Below are positions 23,571 to 32,042 of a DNA stretch of 32,621 nt, one piece after another. Origin of the DNA: Cohnella phaseoli (GTDB lineage: Bacteria > Bacillota > Bacilli > Paenibacillales > Paenibacillaceae). The notes below the pieces were generated by a model. It saw only the letters and a program-made list of their open reading frames with translations. It did no database searches and was not told where the DNA came from. Each line of letters begins with the position of its first letter. Positions within the stretch are counted from its first letter, which is position 1. The stretch covers positions 1-32,621 of the forward strand of contig NZ_QRDZ01000060.1 of the NCBI RefSeq assembly GCF_003386235.1, given 5' to 3'. Position numbers and translations under genes: made by a program.

Positions 23571-23617
23571 TGTTCGTTATATGTTTGTTTATAACATAAT
23601 ATTAAAACAAACGAACA
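23571..23617 (-). promoter_or_regulatory. Inverted-repeat operator/promoter of the sugar operon
   Basis: TGTTCGTT (23571-23578) and AACGAACA (23610-23617) are exact complements; inside them TGTTTGTTT (23582-23590) partly mirrors AAACAAACG. The AT-rich centre could hold the -10 region. The site lies 15 bp upstream of the aldolase start. A DeoR-type repressor encoded by the last gene of the operon is the natural candidate to bind it. Confidence 0.55.
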
Positions 23618-23642
23618 TTATTGTCGAGCAGAATTTGAAGCG

Positions 23643-23682
23643 GAAAGAAAAGCCCGCGGAGCCTTTCCGGTCCACGGGCTTT
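23643..23682 (-). terminator. Rho-independent terminator of the giant SLH protein gene
   Basis: On the minus strand AAAGCCCGTGGA (23671-23682) pairs with TCCGCGGGCTTT (23649-23660) with one wobble, and TTTTCTTTCC follows. It begins 11 bp past the stop codon. Confidence 0.85.
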
Positions 23683-23692
23683 CCAGCTAATC

Positions 23693-26600
23693 TTATTTAT
23701 TGCGAACCGGCTTAATTTGTACGCCGCCTTCTTCCGACACGATTACGTTGCCTGAGGCCGATTCTATCTCGCGAATCGCCCAGTGGCTCGCCGGAACGTC
23801 CGGCCAAGAGGAGGCCGAGACTTCCGCAGTCGGCCGCTCGAGCAACTGGTTCAGCACTCGCACCGCTTCCGCTCGGGTCAAGGTTCTGTCCGGACGGAAC
23901 GTGCCATCCGGGTAGCCTTTCAGAATGTCGGCCTGCAGCGCTTTGCCGATTGCTCCTGCCGCCCAATGCCCTTTGGCGTCGTTAGGAACAACAGGCTCAA
24001 TCTGGATTGCCCCGTCTGGCGGAAGCAGTCTCGCTACGATGCTCGCCATCTCCGCGCGGGTCACGGCGGATTCCGGCCGGAACATGCCTTGGTTATCACC
24101 GCGCATCAGTCCAGAGCGCTGCATCGCCGCGATTGCTTCCGCCGCCCAATGACCGTTTGTAACATCCTTATAGCCTGAGACTTCCCCGACCGTCGTTCCC
24201 TCACTCAAACCAAGTCGATGGAGGATCATGGCGAACTCGGAGCGCTTGATCGATTGCGACGGTCCGAAGGTGCCGTCCGGATACCCCGACAAGTAAGGTT
24301 CCAGCGTTTCTCCCGTCGTGTCGCCGCTGCCGATCTGCACAGTCGTGAACGTACTGAACTTATCGACTTCAATCACAATGCCCGCTTTACCGCCCTCAAA
24401 GCGAATTTCGCCTTGAGCGAGCTTCTTCTCGCCGTCGCTATGTTCGATATACACCGCCAGCCCCGACAACATCCGTCGGGCTGCCGATTCGTCGGTCGGC
24501 AGCTTCAGGCCGTCAATCCGCAGCAGAAGCTCCGTCTTATAACCGGAGAAGTTGGTTTCGATCTTGACCGGGCGCCCGATGACGGTGACCGGTTGGCTGT
24601 TTGCAGCCTGCCTAACCAATTCCGCCTTCAGCACACGCTCGTTCACTTCGCTGCGCTCACTTGTCTTCACGATCGGCACGATTCGGAAGTAAGCATCCTT
24701 GCCTTGTGAACCAAGCTGCTTCAGCGAATCCGTCCGCAATTCAATGATACCCTCGGGCAGCTCGATTTGCAGCGAAATGCCGCTGCCGGACAGGAGAGTC
24801 ATTGCTTGCGCGCTCAAGCTCACGAAGCGTTCGTCGGCAGGATCGCCCGGCATATCCGCCACTTGAATTCGTGCGACGCTTGTCTTGCTTTGCTTCGCTT
24901 TGGCCACGACGTCTTTCGCTTTATCTGCATCCAGCTTCACCGTATCGATGACGCTGCCATCAGATGCGGTCGTCCGCACGATCGGAATTTGCACCATCCA
25001 GCCTCCGGCTCCGCCGATAACCGTCGATTGGCGAACAGCTTCCGTAGATCCGGAGCCGCCGCTGCTTACTCGCGTTACGTCAATCGAATAGGTCTGAGAA
25101 GCGGTCAGATCGGCGGATTCCACCTGAATGCTGATCGTATTCAGTCCCATAGCCAGATTAGGCGTAAAGCTGCCGCCTCCCTGCAAGGTCTTGCCCATGA
25201 CTGTAACCGTTGCCTGCGGGTCGCTTGTCGTTGCCTTAACGGTCATGCTGCCCCCGGTTAATCGCGTCTTCGTGCCGTAATTCAGCTTGTAAGGCGCAAA
25301 GTCTCCGTCCAGAGCAGCGCTCGCTTCCAGGCTGTCCAACAGCGGCGGCGCTGCAGGCGCGTTCTTCTGACGCACGACATTCAACGTATACTGGCGCGCG
25401 CTTTTGTCTTGAGCGCGAACCTCGATGACGACAGTCATGCTCTCCCCGCCGAACGGAAGCGATACCGGGCTGCCCGTCACGGCTTGTTCGTTGACGCGAA
25501 CGACGGCGTCCGGTTGCTGCGCAATCGGCTGTAGCGTTAATTCCGTAGTGCCAGAAGGCACTAACAGTCGATAATCCGCCACGTTCGGGTCGAAAGTCGT
25601 CCCCAACGTCGCCCCCGAGGTCGCAATGCCTAACTGCTGAAGCTCAGCATTGCCGCTCGCCTCTCTCCATACGACTACCTCATAGCTTCGCGATTGCAAG
25701 CCGTTCGGCGCAACAACCGCCACAGGAATTGTATTTTCCCCAGTTAGCAGAGCAATCGTTTCGGAGGCCTGTCCGTTCTGAACCGCTTTACTGTCGACCG
25801 TGATCGTCGATCCGGCCATCAAAGAGCTCAGCGTCAACTTAACGCCTTCTACTGCATTGTCTACATTCACTTCGTAGACCTCTTCCGTTCCTGTAAACTT
25901 CGGTGCGGCAACCGTTTCTCCGGTCTGCGTCTTCAACGTCAGCCCGTTTAGCAAGGCTACGCTCGAACCGTTGGTCAATTGTAACGAGTAACTTTTTCCC
26001 GGCCCGCTTCCGTCCGGCTGTACCTGAATTTGCACTGTTCGTCCACCGGCCGGTACCTCAACTTCGACGTAACCGTCTGTCGCGAGCGTCTGCCCGTCAA
26101 TTGTAACGATCGACGAGGCGACCATCGGCACCGCATAGATGCGAACCTTATTCGACTCGGCCGTCGCTTGATAGGACAGTGTGCCGAATTGATAAGGCGC
26201 ATTCAAAAGCGCACCGTCAACCGTCAGTGCGGCCAGGTCGCTTGGATACGTCTCCCAAGGGCCGGTAAAATCCTTCAATACCTCGAAGCCGTAAGGCGTC
26301 ACATTGCCGGCTGCATCTACAGCCTGCATCGAGATCACTTGACGATCCCCGCTGCCGCCCCACGCTATCGGAGCGTAATAGGCAAAGCGTCCTTCGCCGT
26401 CCAGCGGCACATTGACGCCGTCTATCTCCAACGTCGCTCCGACTTCCGTCTGCCCGACAATGAACACCTTGCCGGAGCTGTCCACCGTTCCGTTCAGCGA
26501 GATCGGAGCGCCCGTCGCATTGTTGCCGCCGGATGCGATCAGCAGCGGCTTCGTGCTATCGACAACTAGCCTACGGAATTCCACACTGCGATCGTCGCGT

Positions 26601-29600
26601 TCGTTCGTCGCTTCGATCTGCACGTTATACTCTCTCTCTTCAAGCTCTGCCATTCCCAATAGCTCGTTCAGATCGAAGGCATGTGAGCCGTTAGCCGGCA
26701 CCTGCACGTTGTCGAATATTTGCCCGTCAACCGTCAAGCTGAGCTCGGCCGCTTTGTCCGCATTGACCGTAAGCGAAGCTTGTTTGGCAGCGGTAATCAA
26801 CAGCGTCCCGTCGCTGCCGTCATAAGCTGTGTAATCGCGACTGGCAACCGGATGAGTCCCCGCATCCACGCCAATGTCCAGCGCGGCCGGTTGAGGAGCC
26901 GACAGCGTAAACGAAACGCTGTCGGACATCGGGCTCACCGCAAGCCGTCCGTCCCGACTGCCTACGGCCGTAACGGCCACTGTGTAATCGGCGTTCTCCG
27001 GAAGACCCGAGATCACCGCCTGCTGAGCGGCTCCGGGCTGCGGCTCGATATCCATCGCTGGCGTTGCAGGCTGCACTTCGGCGCCTTCGCCGATCCAAAT
27101 CCGGTAGCTATCCACCTGCCCGGATACGGACGCGAAGCTCAAGGTCGCTTCCCCGTTGCCGGCGGATACAATTTGCGGTGCGCCTGGCGCCGCGAGCTCA
27201 TACGCGGATTTCACTTCCACCGTGCCTTCCGCGATCGCGTAAGCCGGCGCTTCGTCCGCACTTGCTGCCATGACCGAAATCGAAAAGGTGCCCGGGACAG
27301 TTCCTGCAGGAATATCAATCACTTTGCTGCCAGAAGCCGCCAGTTCTTCGGCCAGCACTTCTCCGACGAACGACTCGCCGCCGTCGGTCAGCATGATGGT
27401 GGCTTCGGTGCCGGGAGCGGCGTGCTCCGTCGACCAATCGACCCGTATCCGGTTCTCCGCGCCGGCTACCGCCGCCACGGAAGCTTTTACTTCTGGAAGA
27501 GGAATAAGCTTCTGAATGTCCACTTCCACGCTCTTCTTATTCTGTATCGTCCACTTGCCGGCAGGAGCGTTCAATAGCGTAACGTACAGATGGTCGCGGC
27601 CGTCAATCGCCGGGGTGGGCGTGTCGACCTTCGGCACATCCAGCGGGTCTGCGCCAGTGGCCGAGGCGGGTACCCTATCCGATGCCGGCTGCACATAAGC
27701 GTTGCCGTCCGGATCGGAGAAATTCAGCCTGTAGACTTTGCCGCTCGGATCCAAAATGACCGTATCGGTACTGCCGCCGCCGATAGACAGCATGTAATCG
27801 CCTTTCTCCGCCAACTCCACGATCTTGGAGTAGCGGCCTTCGTCCAGCAGAGGCTTAATCGATTTAAATTTCCTGCTCGACTTGTAAGCCGCGATACTGA
27901 CGAAGTCGCTTCCGACCGCCTTCCATTGTCCCTTCAGACTTACTCCATCCACCCAAACGGTCATTTTAGCTTGGGATTGGTCATATACGACATTCATTCC
28001 GCTCTTGCCCGAATCCGGCTGCAGCGAGTACGGCTCGCCGTTCGGCGCATATAAAATTGTATCCTCGCCCGCTCCGTAGATTTCCACGATTGCCTGTCCG
28101 TTTGAGGTTTGGGGCAGTTCGAACGTAGAAGGATACGCCTTGGCTTCCGCCCACGCCTTCAGCTCGTCCGTCGAGGTTTGGCTTGGCACACGTCCAATCC
28201 TTACCGAAGACGGGTTCTCGTCCGAAACGATCAGCCAAGTTCCCGCTTCCGCCGCACCGATCAGCGCATGCTGAATGCCGTCGGCATCGCGGAAGGCGTT
28301 CCACCCCGGCTGACCTGTTGCCGTCTGCAAATAATACGGCCGTCCATCCGGCTTATAGATGATGGCGTCGGACGGTCCGGCGTCCACTGCCAGCGCGAAA
28401 GAGCCCCGCTCCTCCAAGTAAGCGGCATAGATCGGCCTTTCAGGCGTCTGCTCCCACTTCTTCGCCAGTTGCTCCTGCGTCAGAGACGGATTTGCAAACA
28501 GCAACTCGTTCACGAGAATCCGGCTGTCGCTTTGTGCGGTCAGCTTCCAGTCGCCTTTGGCAAGCTCGGCCCGCACATAGGTTTTGTTCGCGCCGGCTTC
28601 GTAGACGGCTTCCGTCTGCACCGTATTTTCAGCATTAGGCTTATCGCCCGCAGAGAATTTCAAGACGGCATCCCGCTGGTCGCCCGTCAGAACGATCAAC
28701 GCCTCAAATGCCCGGTCTGCCCGGAAACCAAAGGTCGTCCGTCCACCCGACGCGTCCGCCTGCGCCGACATCGACGGCGTACGGTCTACCGCGGTCAATT
28801 GCCCGTCCGCTATTCTCGCCGCCGCGTTCGGTTCCGCAGAGGAAATCGGTTGCGCCGCAAGGCTGACCGGAGTCAATTCATACACCCGCTCCATGTCCCC
28901 CGTTGCCGCAACAAGCGCAGTGCGGTTGAACTGTCCGAAGTCGAAATCTTTCTTCCAGTCGCCGGTCGCCGCGAGTCTGAACCGCATGTCGTCGGACGGA
29001 TTATAGAGGAAAATCTCCTCTAAAATATCGCCGAGCGGTGCGATTTTATCGAAGAAATCGCTAATGCCGTTAAGAAAATCAAGCCCCTTCTCCCACCACG
29101 ACTTCTTCGGCGGCTCGGCCTCCACTTCGAAAAAGATGGTATTGTTGGCGAATGTATACGAGACTCTTGCCCCGATTCCGTTATGTTTAAACACGCCAAT
29201 AATCTGCTTCTCGTTCACACTGAGCACCACATCGCGAACCGTCGCCCCGCCAATGCGCGGGATGCCCTTAGGTACGTAAACGGTCGCTTTAACCGCTCCG
29301 CTATATCCTTTCTTATTGAAAGAGTAAGCCCCGATCGTCCCCTTGATCACGTCAAAGGCGTTGATGTCGCCCGAAGCGATGAACCCCGGCTGTGAGAAGC
29401 TCTTCAGGCCGGCGATGGACGGATTGACGACGGCCTGCATTTTCATTTGCTTGACCGCCAGCCAGTAATAATACTCGATACCGCTTGCCTCCAGGCCGTA
29501 AGGAGTCAAATCGACGGAGATATTATCGGTTCCAAGCAGATTAAATTTATACGCGGCGGACGGATGCTTCAGTTGTGGGACAAGAATATCCGTAACCGAA

Positions 29601-31879
29601 CCGTCTATGCGGAACCGTTGGGGAATTTGCGTCTTCCCGGCCAAGTTGCCCACGTCGCCGAATAAATAGTCGATTTGCAAACCTGTCGAGGCGAAATTCG
29701 CCTTTTTGAACGTGTCGAAGCTGAGCTCGTCCAGATGTCCTTGCTTGAGGTCCATATACAGGTCGAGGCCAATGCTCGTGCCCGGCAGATTGCCTTTGCC
29801 GGTTACGCTGACATAAGGGAAGCGGCTGTCGATAACAAACTTTGTATTGGACGCGTCAATCGGCCCCAGCTTAAAGGACTTGTTCAGCGTATAAGTGCCG
29901 ATAAGATCGAACCGGTTGTTGCGATACTGCAGCGCGTCCACCGGAACTGTGCCGGACACTTTCTGATTGCCCGCCGTGAAGCCAAGCTCCAGTTGTCCGG
30001 CCAGATTCACGCCGCCCTTGACGAAAGTCACGGAGCTGGGTTTAAACGGCATGTTCAGTCTCAAATAGTCGACCGCTTCCCCTCCGTTCAAAGCCAGGGA
30101 AAATTGATCCGACGAAAAGGAGAATGCCCCTTCGTAGAGCGTATACGGCACCGTCGCTCCTTGAATGGAAGCATTGACGAATAGCCGACCGTCGCCGCGA
30201 ACGACGGTTTTCCCGTCCGCGCCGGTCTTGTCCACCTGAAGGCTGCTGCCCTTGAACAGAACGTTCCCGTTAAGAGTCACGACCTCATTAGGATCGTTCA
30301 GTGTATACAGGCCGGGTGTGGTAGGCAGCTCCGTAAAAGGACCCTGCACCTTCAGGACGCTTAAGTCGTTCCCAGAGGAAGGGGATGTGCTGGGCACTTC
30401 GATGCTATCGAAGTTGCGCGGCTTGTAGAAGTCGGTGTTGACGATCGTCAGCCCTTCGGACTCCTCGGTTGCCGGATCGTCTTTCATGATAATGTCCGTA
30501 TATTTATCGTGTTCCAAATGTACTTCATAGACTCCCGGATCCAGATCGGCTTTCCAGGTCAGTTCCAATTGCGTTTCATTGATAATGCGGTATTCCAGAG
30601 GGATGACGTTGCCCCCGAATTGCAACGTGTAGTGAATTTCGCTTAGCGGCCTACGAAGCAAGTTCATCACGCCTTCCCCGACGGCGACGACCCGCTTCTT
30701 ATCCTTCACGTGCAGCACGGACGGGCCGATTCGGTCAAAGCGAACGTCCCACTCATTCATATTATCTTCTACTTCGACCGTAAATCGCTTCGTTGCGGTA
30801 TAGGAGGTCCCCACCTCGCTGGTCGCGTAACCGCGAACCTCATATTCTCCGAGCCATACGAGTCCGTTCAATACGGTAGTGAACGAGCCTTTCGTCTGCG
30901 GAGTGGCTCCATCATAAGGCAAATTAATCCACGGCTCCGTTCCGTCTTCCGAATACGCGCGGTATTCGATGCCGCGGGAGAAAACCGGCTTACTGCCGAG
31001 CGAGTAGACGCTCGTCACGACGCTGGCCGTATGGTTGACATTAGTCGGATCGAGTAAGGGGATCGGTTCTCCGACGAACTCGATGCCGGGCGGCGACAGA
31101 GGGATCACGAGATAGTTAAAAGTATTACCGGAAGAGTAGATAATGCTGCCGTCCGGCAAGCTAGCAAGCCCGCCGTTACTCGGGATGCTGGGAATTCCGG
31201 TGATCTCCTCGTAGGAGGCTCCGCTTCCCAAGGCTAGATCGTCGCTGGAGACTCGATAGAATTTATTCCATTCGTCCTGGATATACAGGTCGCCATCCAG
31301 GGAAATAGCCATCCCCACGATCGTCCTGGTGAACCCGCCAACCACTTCCGTAACCGGCGAACCTCCCTTCCCCACTTTGATAATGGTAGGGTTGGAAATA
31401 TTCCGATTGTTGGCAACATACAGGTTGCCTTCCGAATCGAACGCTGTGGCGTACAGGAACATGGTATTGTTTGAGTCAAATGTAGCGTAGACCGACGCAG
31501 TCGATCCGTCTACCGGCAAGCCCGCCGTCAAGGACGAAGCCGGGATTTTATACACCTTGGGATCGCTGTCCCGCGTGTAGAAAAGGTCTCCGTCGATATT
31601 CAAGGCGACGCTCATGACATACGAGACGTTTGTCACGACCGTCTCGACCGCCGAATTCGCTAATGAAGTTCTTGTGATCGCGGGATTGGATGCGTCCACC
31701 CGATGCGCCGCATAGACAAACCCTCCATGATAGTCGATCTCCCGCGGCCCCGGGGCTGCGGGAATCGGATCCTTGGTAGCCGCGTGTGCTCCCGGAGCCA
31801 AATAACCTAAAAACAGAGACGTAACCAAAATAAAGCTTAACGACACTTGAACGACCTTGCTGAACAAAGATGATCTCAT
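23693..31879 (-). CDS. Giant SLH-anchored multidomain surface protein (2728 aa)
   Basis: ATG at 31879 is preceded by GGAGG; an ATG at 31921 lacks one. A Sec signal peptide (VVQVSLSFILVTSLFLGYL, ending AHA-A) leads into a propeller-like region (about 40-300, strands DGDLFYTRDSDPKVYKI, EGNLYVANNRNISNPTI), a fibronectin/IPT-like part to 490, a long beta-rich stretch of unknown fold (about 500-960), three related ~100-residue repeats carrying IxYxPxGxPYxLQ (near 1170, 1270, 1370), a fibronectin III domain (about 1560-1660), and four cadherin-like beta-sandwich modules (about 1880-2265). The C-terminus holds SLH motifs: half a motif (LSGYPDGTFG), two full ones (DVTNGHWAAEAI, AKGHWAAGAI) and a final half (WPDVPASHWAI). 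SLH motifs bind pyruvylated cell-wall polymer, so the protein sits on the cell surface. Residue numbers are approximate. No catalytic domain is recognised; adhesion or polysaccharide binding is a guess. Confidence 0.85.
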   Translation of the reverse strand: MRSSLFSKVVQVSLSFILVTSLFLGYLAPGAHAATKDPIPAAPGPREIDYHGGFVYAAHRVDASNPAITRTSLANSAVETVVTNVSYVMSVALNIDGDLFYTRDSDPKVYKIPASSLTAGLPVDGSTASVYATFDSNNTMFLYATAFDSEGNLYVANNRNISNPTIIKVGKGGSPVTEVVGGFTRTIVGMAISLDGDLYIQDEWNKFYRVSSDDLALGSGASYEEITGIPSIPSNGGLASLPDGSIIYSSGNTFNYLVIPLSPPGIEFVGEPIPLLDPTNVNHTASVVTSVYSLGSKPVFSRGIEYRAYSEDGTEPWINLPYDGATPQTKGSFTTVLNGLVWLGEYEVRGYATSEVGTSYTATKRFTVEVEDNMNEWDVRFDRIGPSVLHVKDKKRVVAVGEGVMNLLRRPLSEIHYTLQFGGNVIPLEYRIINETQLELTWKADLDPGVYEVHLEHDKYTDIIMKDDPATEESEGLTIVNTDFYKPRNFDSIEVPSTSPSSGNDLSVLKVQGPFTELPTTPGLYTLNDPNEVVTLNGNVLFKGSSLQVDKTGADGKTVVRGDGRLFVNASIQGATVPYTLYEGAFSFSSDQFSLALNGGEAVDYLRLNMPFKPSSVTFVKGGVNLAGQLELGFTAGNQKVSGTVPVDALQYRNNRFDLIGTYTLNKSFKLGPIDASNTKFVIDSRFPYVSVTGKGNLPGTSIGLDLYMDLKQGHLDELSFDTFKKANFASTGLQIDYLFGDVGNLAGKTQIPQRFRIDGSVTDILVPQLKHPSAAYKFNLLGTDNISVDLTPYGLEASGIEYYYWLAVKQMKMQAVVNPSIAGLKSFSQPGFIASGDINAFDVIKGTIGAYSFNKKGYSGAVKATVYVPKGIPRIGGATVRDVVLSVNEKQIIGVFKHNGIGARVSYTFANNTIFFEVEAEPPKKSWWEKGLDFLNGISDFFDKIAPLGDILEEIFLYNPSDDMRFRLAATGDWKKDFDFGQFNRTALVAATGDMERVYELTPVSLAAQPISSAEPNAAARIADGQLTAVDRTPSMSAQADASGGRTTFGFRADRAFEALIVLTGDQRDAVLKFSAGDKPNAENTVQTEAVYEAGANKTYVRAELAKGDWKLTAQSDSRILVNELLFANPSLTQEQLAKKWEQTPERPIYAAYLEERGSFALAVDAGPSDAIIYKPDGRPYYLQTATGQPGWNAFRDADGIQHALIGAAEAGTWLIVSDENPSSVRIGRVPSQTSTDELKAWAEAKAYPSTFELPQTSNGQAIVEIYGAGEDTILYAPNGEPYSLQPDSGKSGMNVVYDQSQAKMTVWVDGVSLKGQWKAVGSDFVSIAAYKSSRKFKSIKPLLDEGRYSKIVELAEKGDYMLSIGGGSTDTVILDPSGKVYRLNFSDPDGNAYVQPASDRVPASATGADPLDVPKVDTPTPAIDGRDHLYVTLLNAPAGKWTIQNKKSVEVDIQKLIPLPEVKASVAAVAGAENRIRVDWSTEHAAPGTEATIMLTDGGESFVGEVLAEELAASGSKVIDIPAGTVPGTFSISVMAASADEAPAYAIAEGTVEVKSAYELAAPGAPQIVSAGNGEATLSFASVSGQVDSYRIWIGEGAEVQPATPAMDIEPQPGAAQQAVISGLPENADYTVAVTAVGSRDGRLAVSPMSDSVSFTLSAPQPAALDIGVDAGTHPVASRDYTAYDGSDGTLLITAAKQASLTVNADKAAELSLTVDGQIFDNVQVPANGSHAFDLNELLGMAELEEREYNVQIEATNERDDRSVEFRRLVVDSTKPLLIASGGNNATGAPISLNGTVDSSGKVFIVGQTEVGATLEIDGVNVPLDGEGRFAYYAPIAWGGSGDRQVISMQAVDAAGNVTPYGFEVLKDFTGPWETYPSDLAALTVDGALLNAPYQFGTLSYQATAESNKVRIYAVPMVASSIVTIDGQTLATDGYVEVEVPAGGRTVQIQVQPDGSGPGKSYSLQLTNGSSVALLNGLTLKTQTGETVAAPKFTGTEEVYEVNVDNAVEGVKLTLSSLMAGSTITVDSKAVQNGQASETIALLTGENTIPVAVVAPNGLQSRSYEVVVWREASGNAELQQLGIATSGATLGTTFDPNVADYRLLVPSGTTELTLQPIAQQPDAVVRVNEQAVTGSPVSLPFGGESMTVVIEVRAQDKSARQYTLNVVRQKNAPAAPPLLDSLEASAALDGDFAPYKLNYGTKTRLTGGSMTVKATTSDPQATVTVMGKTLQGGGSFTPNLAMGLNTISIQVESADLTASQTYSIDVTRVSSGGSGSTEAVRQSTVIGGAGGWMVQIPIVRTTASDGSVIDTVKLDADKAKDVVAKAKQSKTSVARIQVADMPGDPADERFVSLSAQAMTLLSGSGISLQIELPEGIIELRTDSLKQLGSQGKDAYFRIVPIVKTSERSEVNERVLKAELVRQAANSQPVTVIGRPVKIETNFSGYKTELLLRIDGLKLPTDESAARRMLSGLAVYIEHSDGEKKLAQGEIRFEGGKAGIVIEVDKFSTFTTVQIGSGDTTGETLEPYLSGYPDGTFGPSQSIKRSEFAMILHRLGLSEGTTVGEVSGYKDVTNGHWAAEAIAAMQRSGLMRGDNQGMFRPESAVTRAEMASIVARLLPPDGAIQIEPVVPNDAKGHWAAGAIGKALQADILKGYPDGTFRPDRTLTRAEAVRVLNQLLERPTAEVSASSWPDVPASHWAIREIESASGNVIVSEEGGVQIKPVRNK

Positions 31880-31929
31880 CGCTTGCCTCCGTTTGTAGAA
31901 TAAACGCAAATTTCGTCGCAATATATCCT

Positions 31930-31935
31930 ATTATA
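31930..31935 (-). promoter_or_regulatory. Possible -10 box of the giant surface protein gene
   Basis: A perfect TATAAT on the minus strand lies 50 bp upstream of the start, inside a small palindrome (CCTAT/ATAGG). The -35 position 17 bp away (ATTAAA) is poor. Confidence 0.35.
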
Positions 31936-31975
31936 GGAAGGGGCTCTAAACATTTAATAAACAAATAGCTGCGGC

Positions 31976-32031
31976 TAAAAGGAAAAGCCCGTTCCGTTCG
32001 GCGTTGGGCCGAATGAGGAATGGGCTTTTCC
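31976..32031 (-). terminator. Long hairpin terminator of the M24-fold hydrolase gene
   Basis: GGAAAAGCCCGTTCC (31981-31995) and GGAATGGGCTTTTCC (32017-32031) pair with one wobble, and TTCGGC/GCCGAA extends the stem inward. On the minus strand TTTTCC then TTTTA follows the stem. It starts 11 bp beyond the gene's stop. A T-run on the plus side is absent. Confidence 0.82.
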
Positions 32032-32042
32032 AAAAAAACGAA

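Noticed and set aside
28109..29023. Plus-strand open frame of 304 codons opposite the giant surface protein
   Set aside because: Very Arg-rich, no family motifs, no ribosome site, and fully inside a continuous minus-strand coding sequence with recognisable domains.
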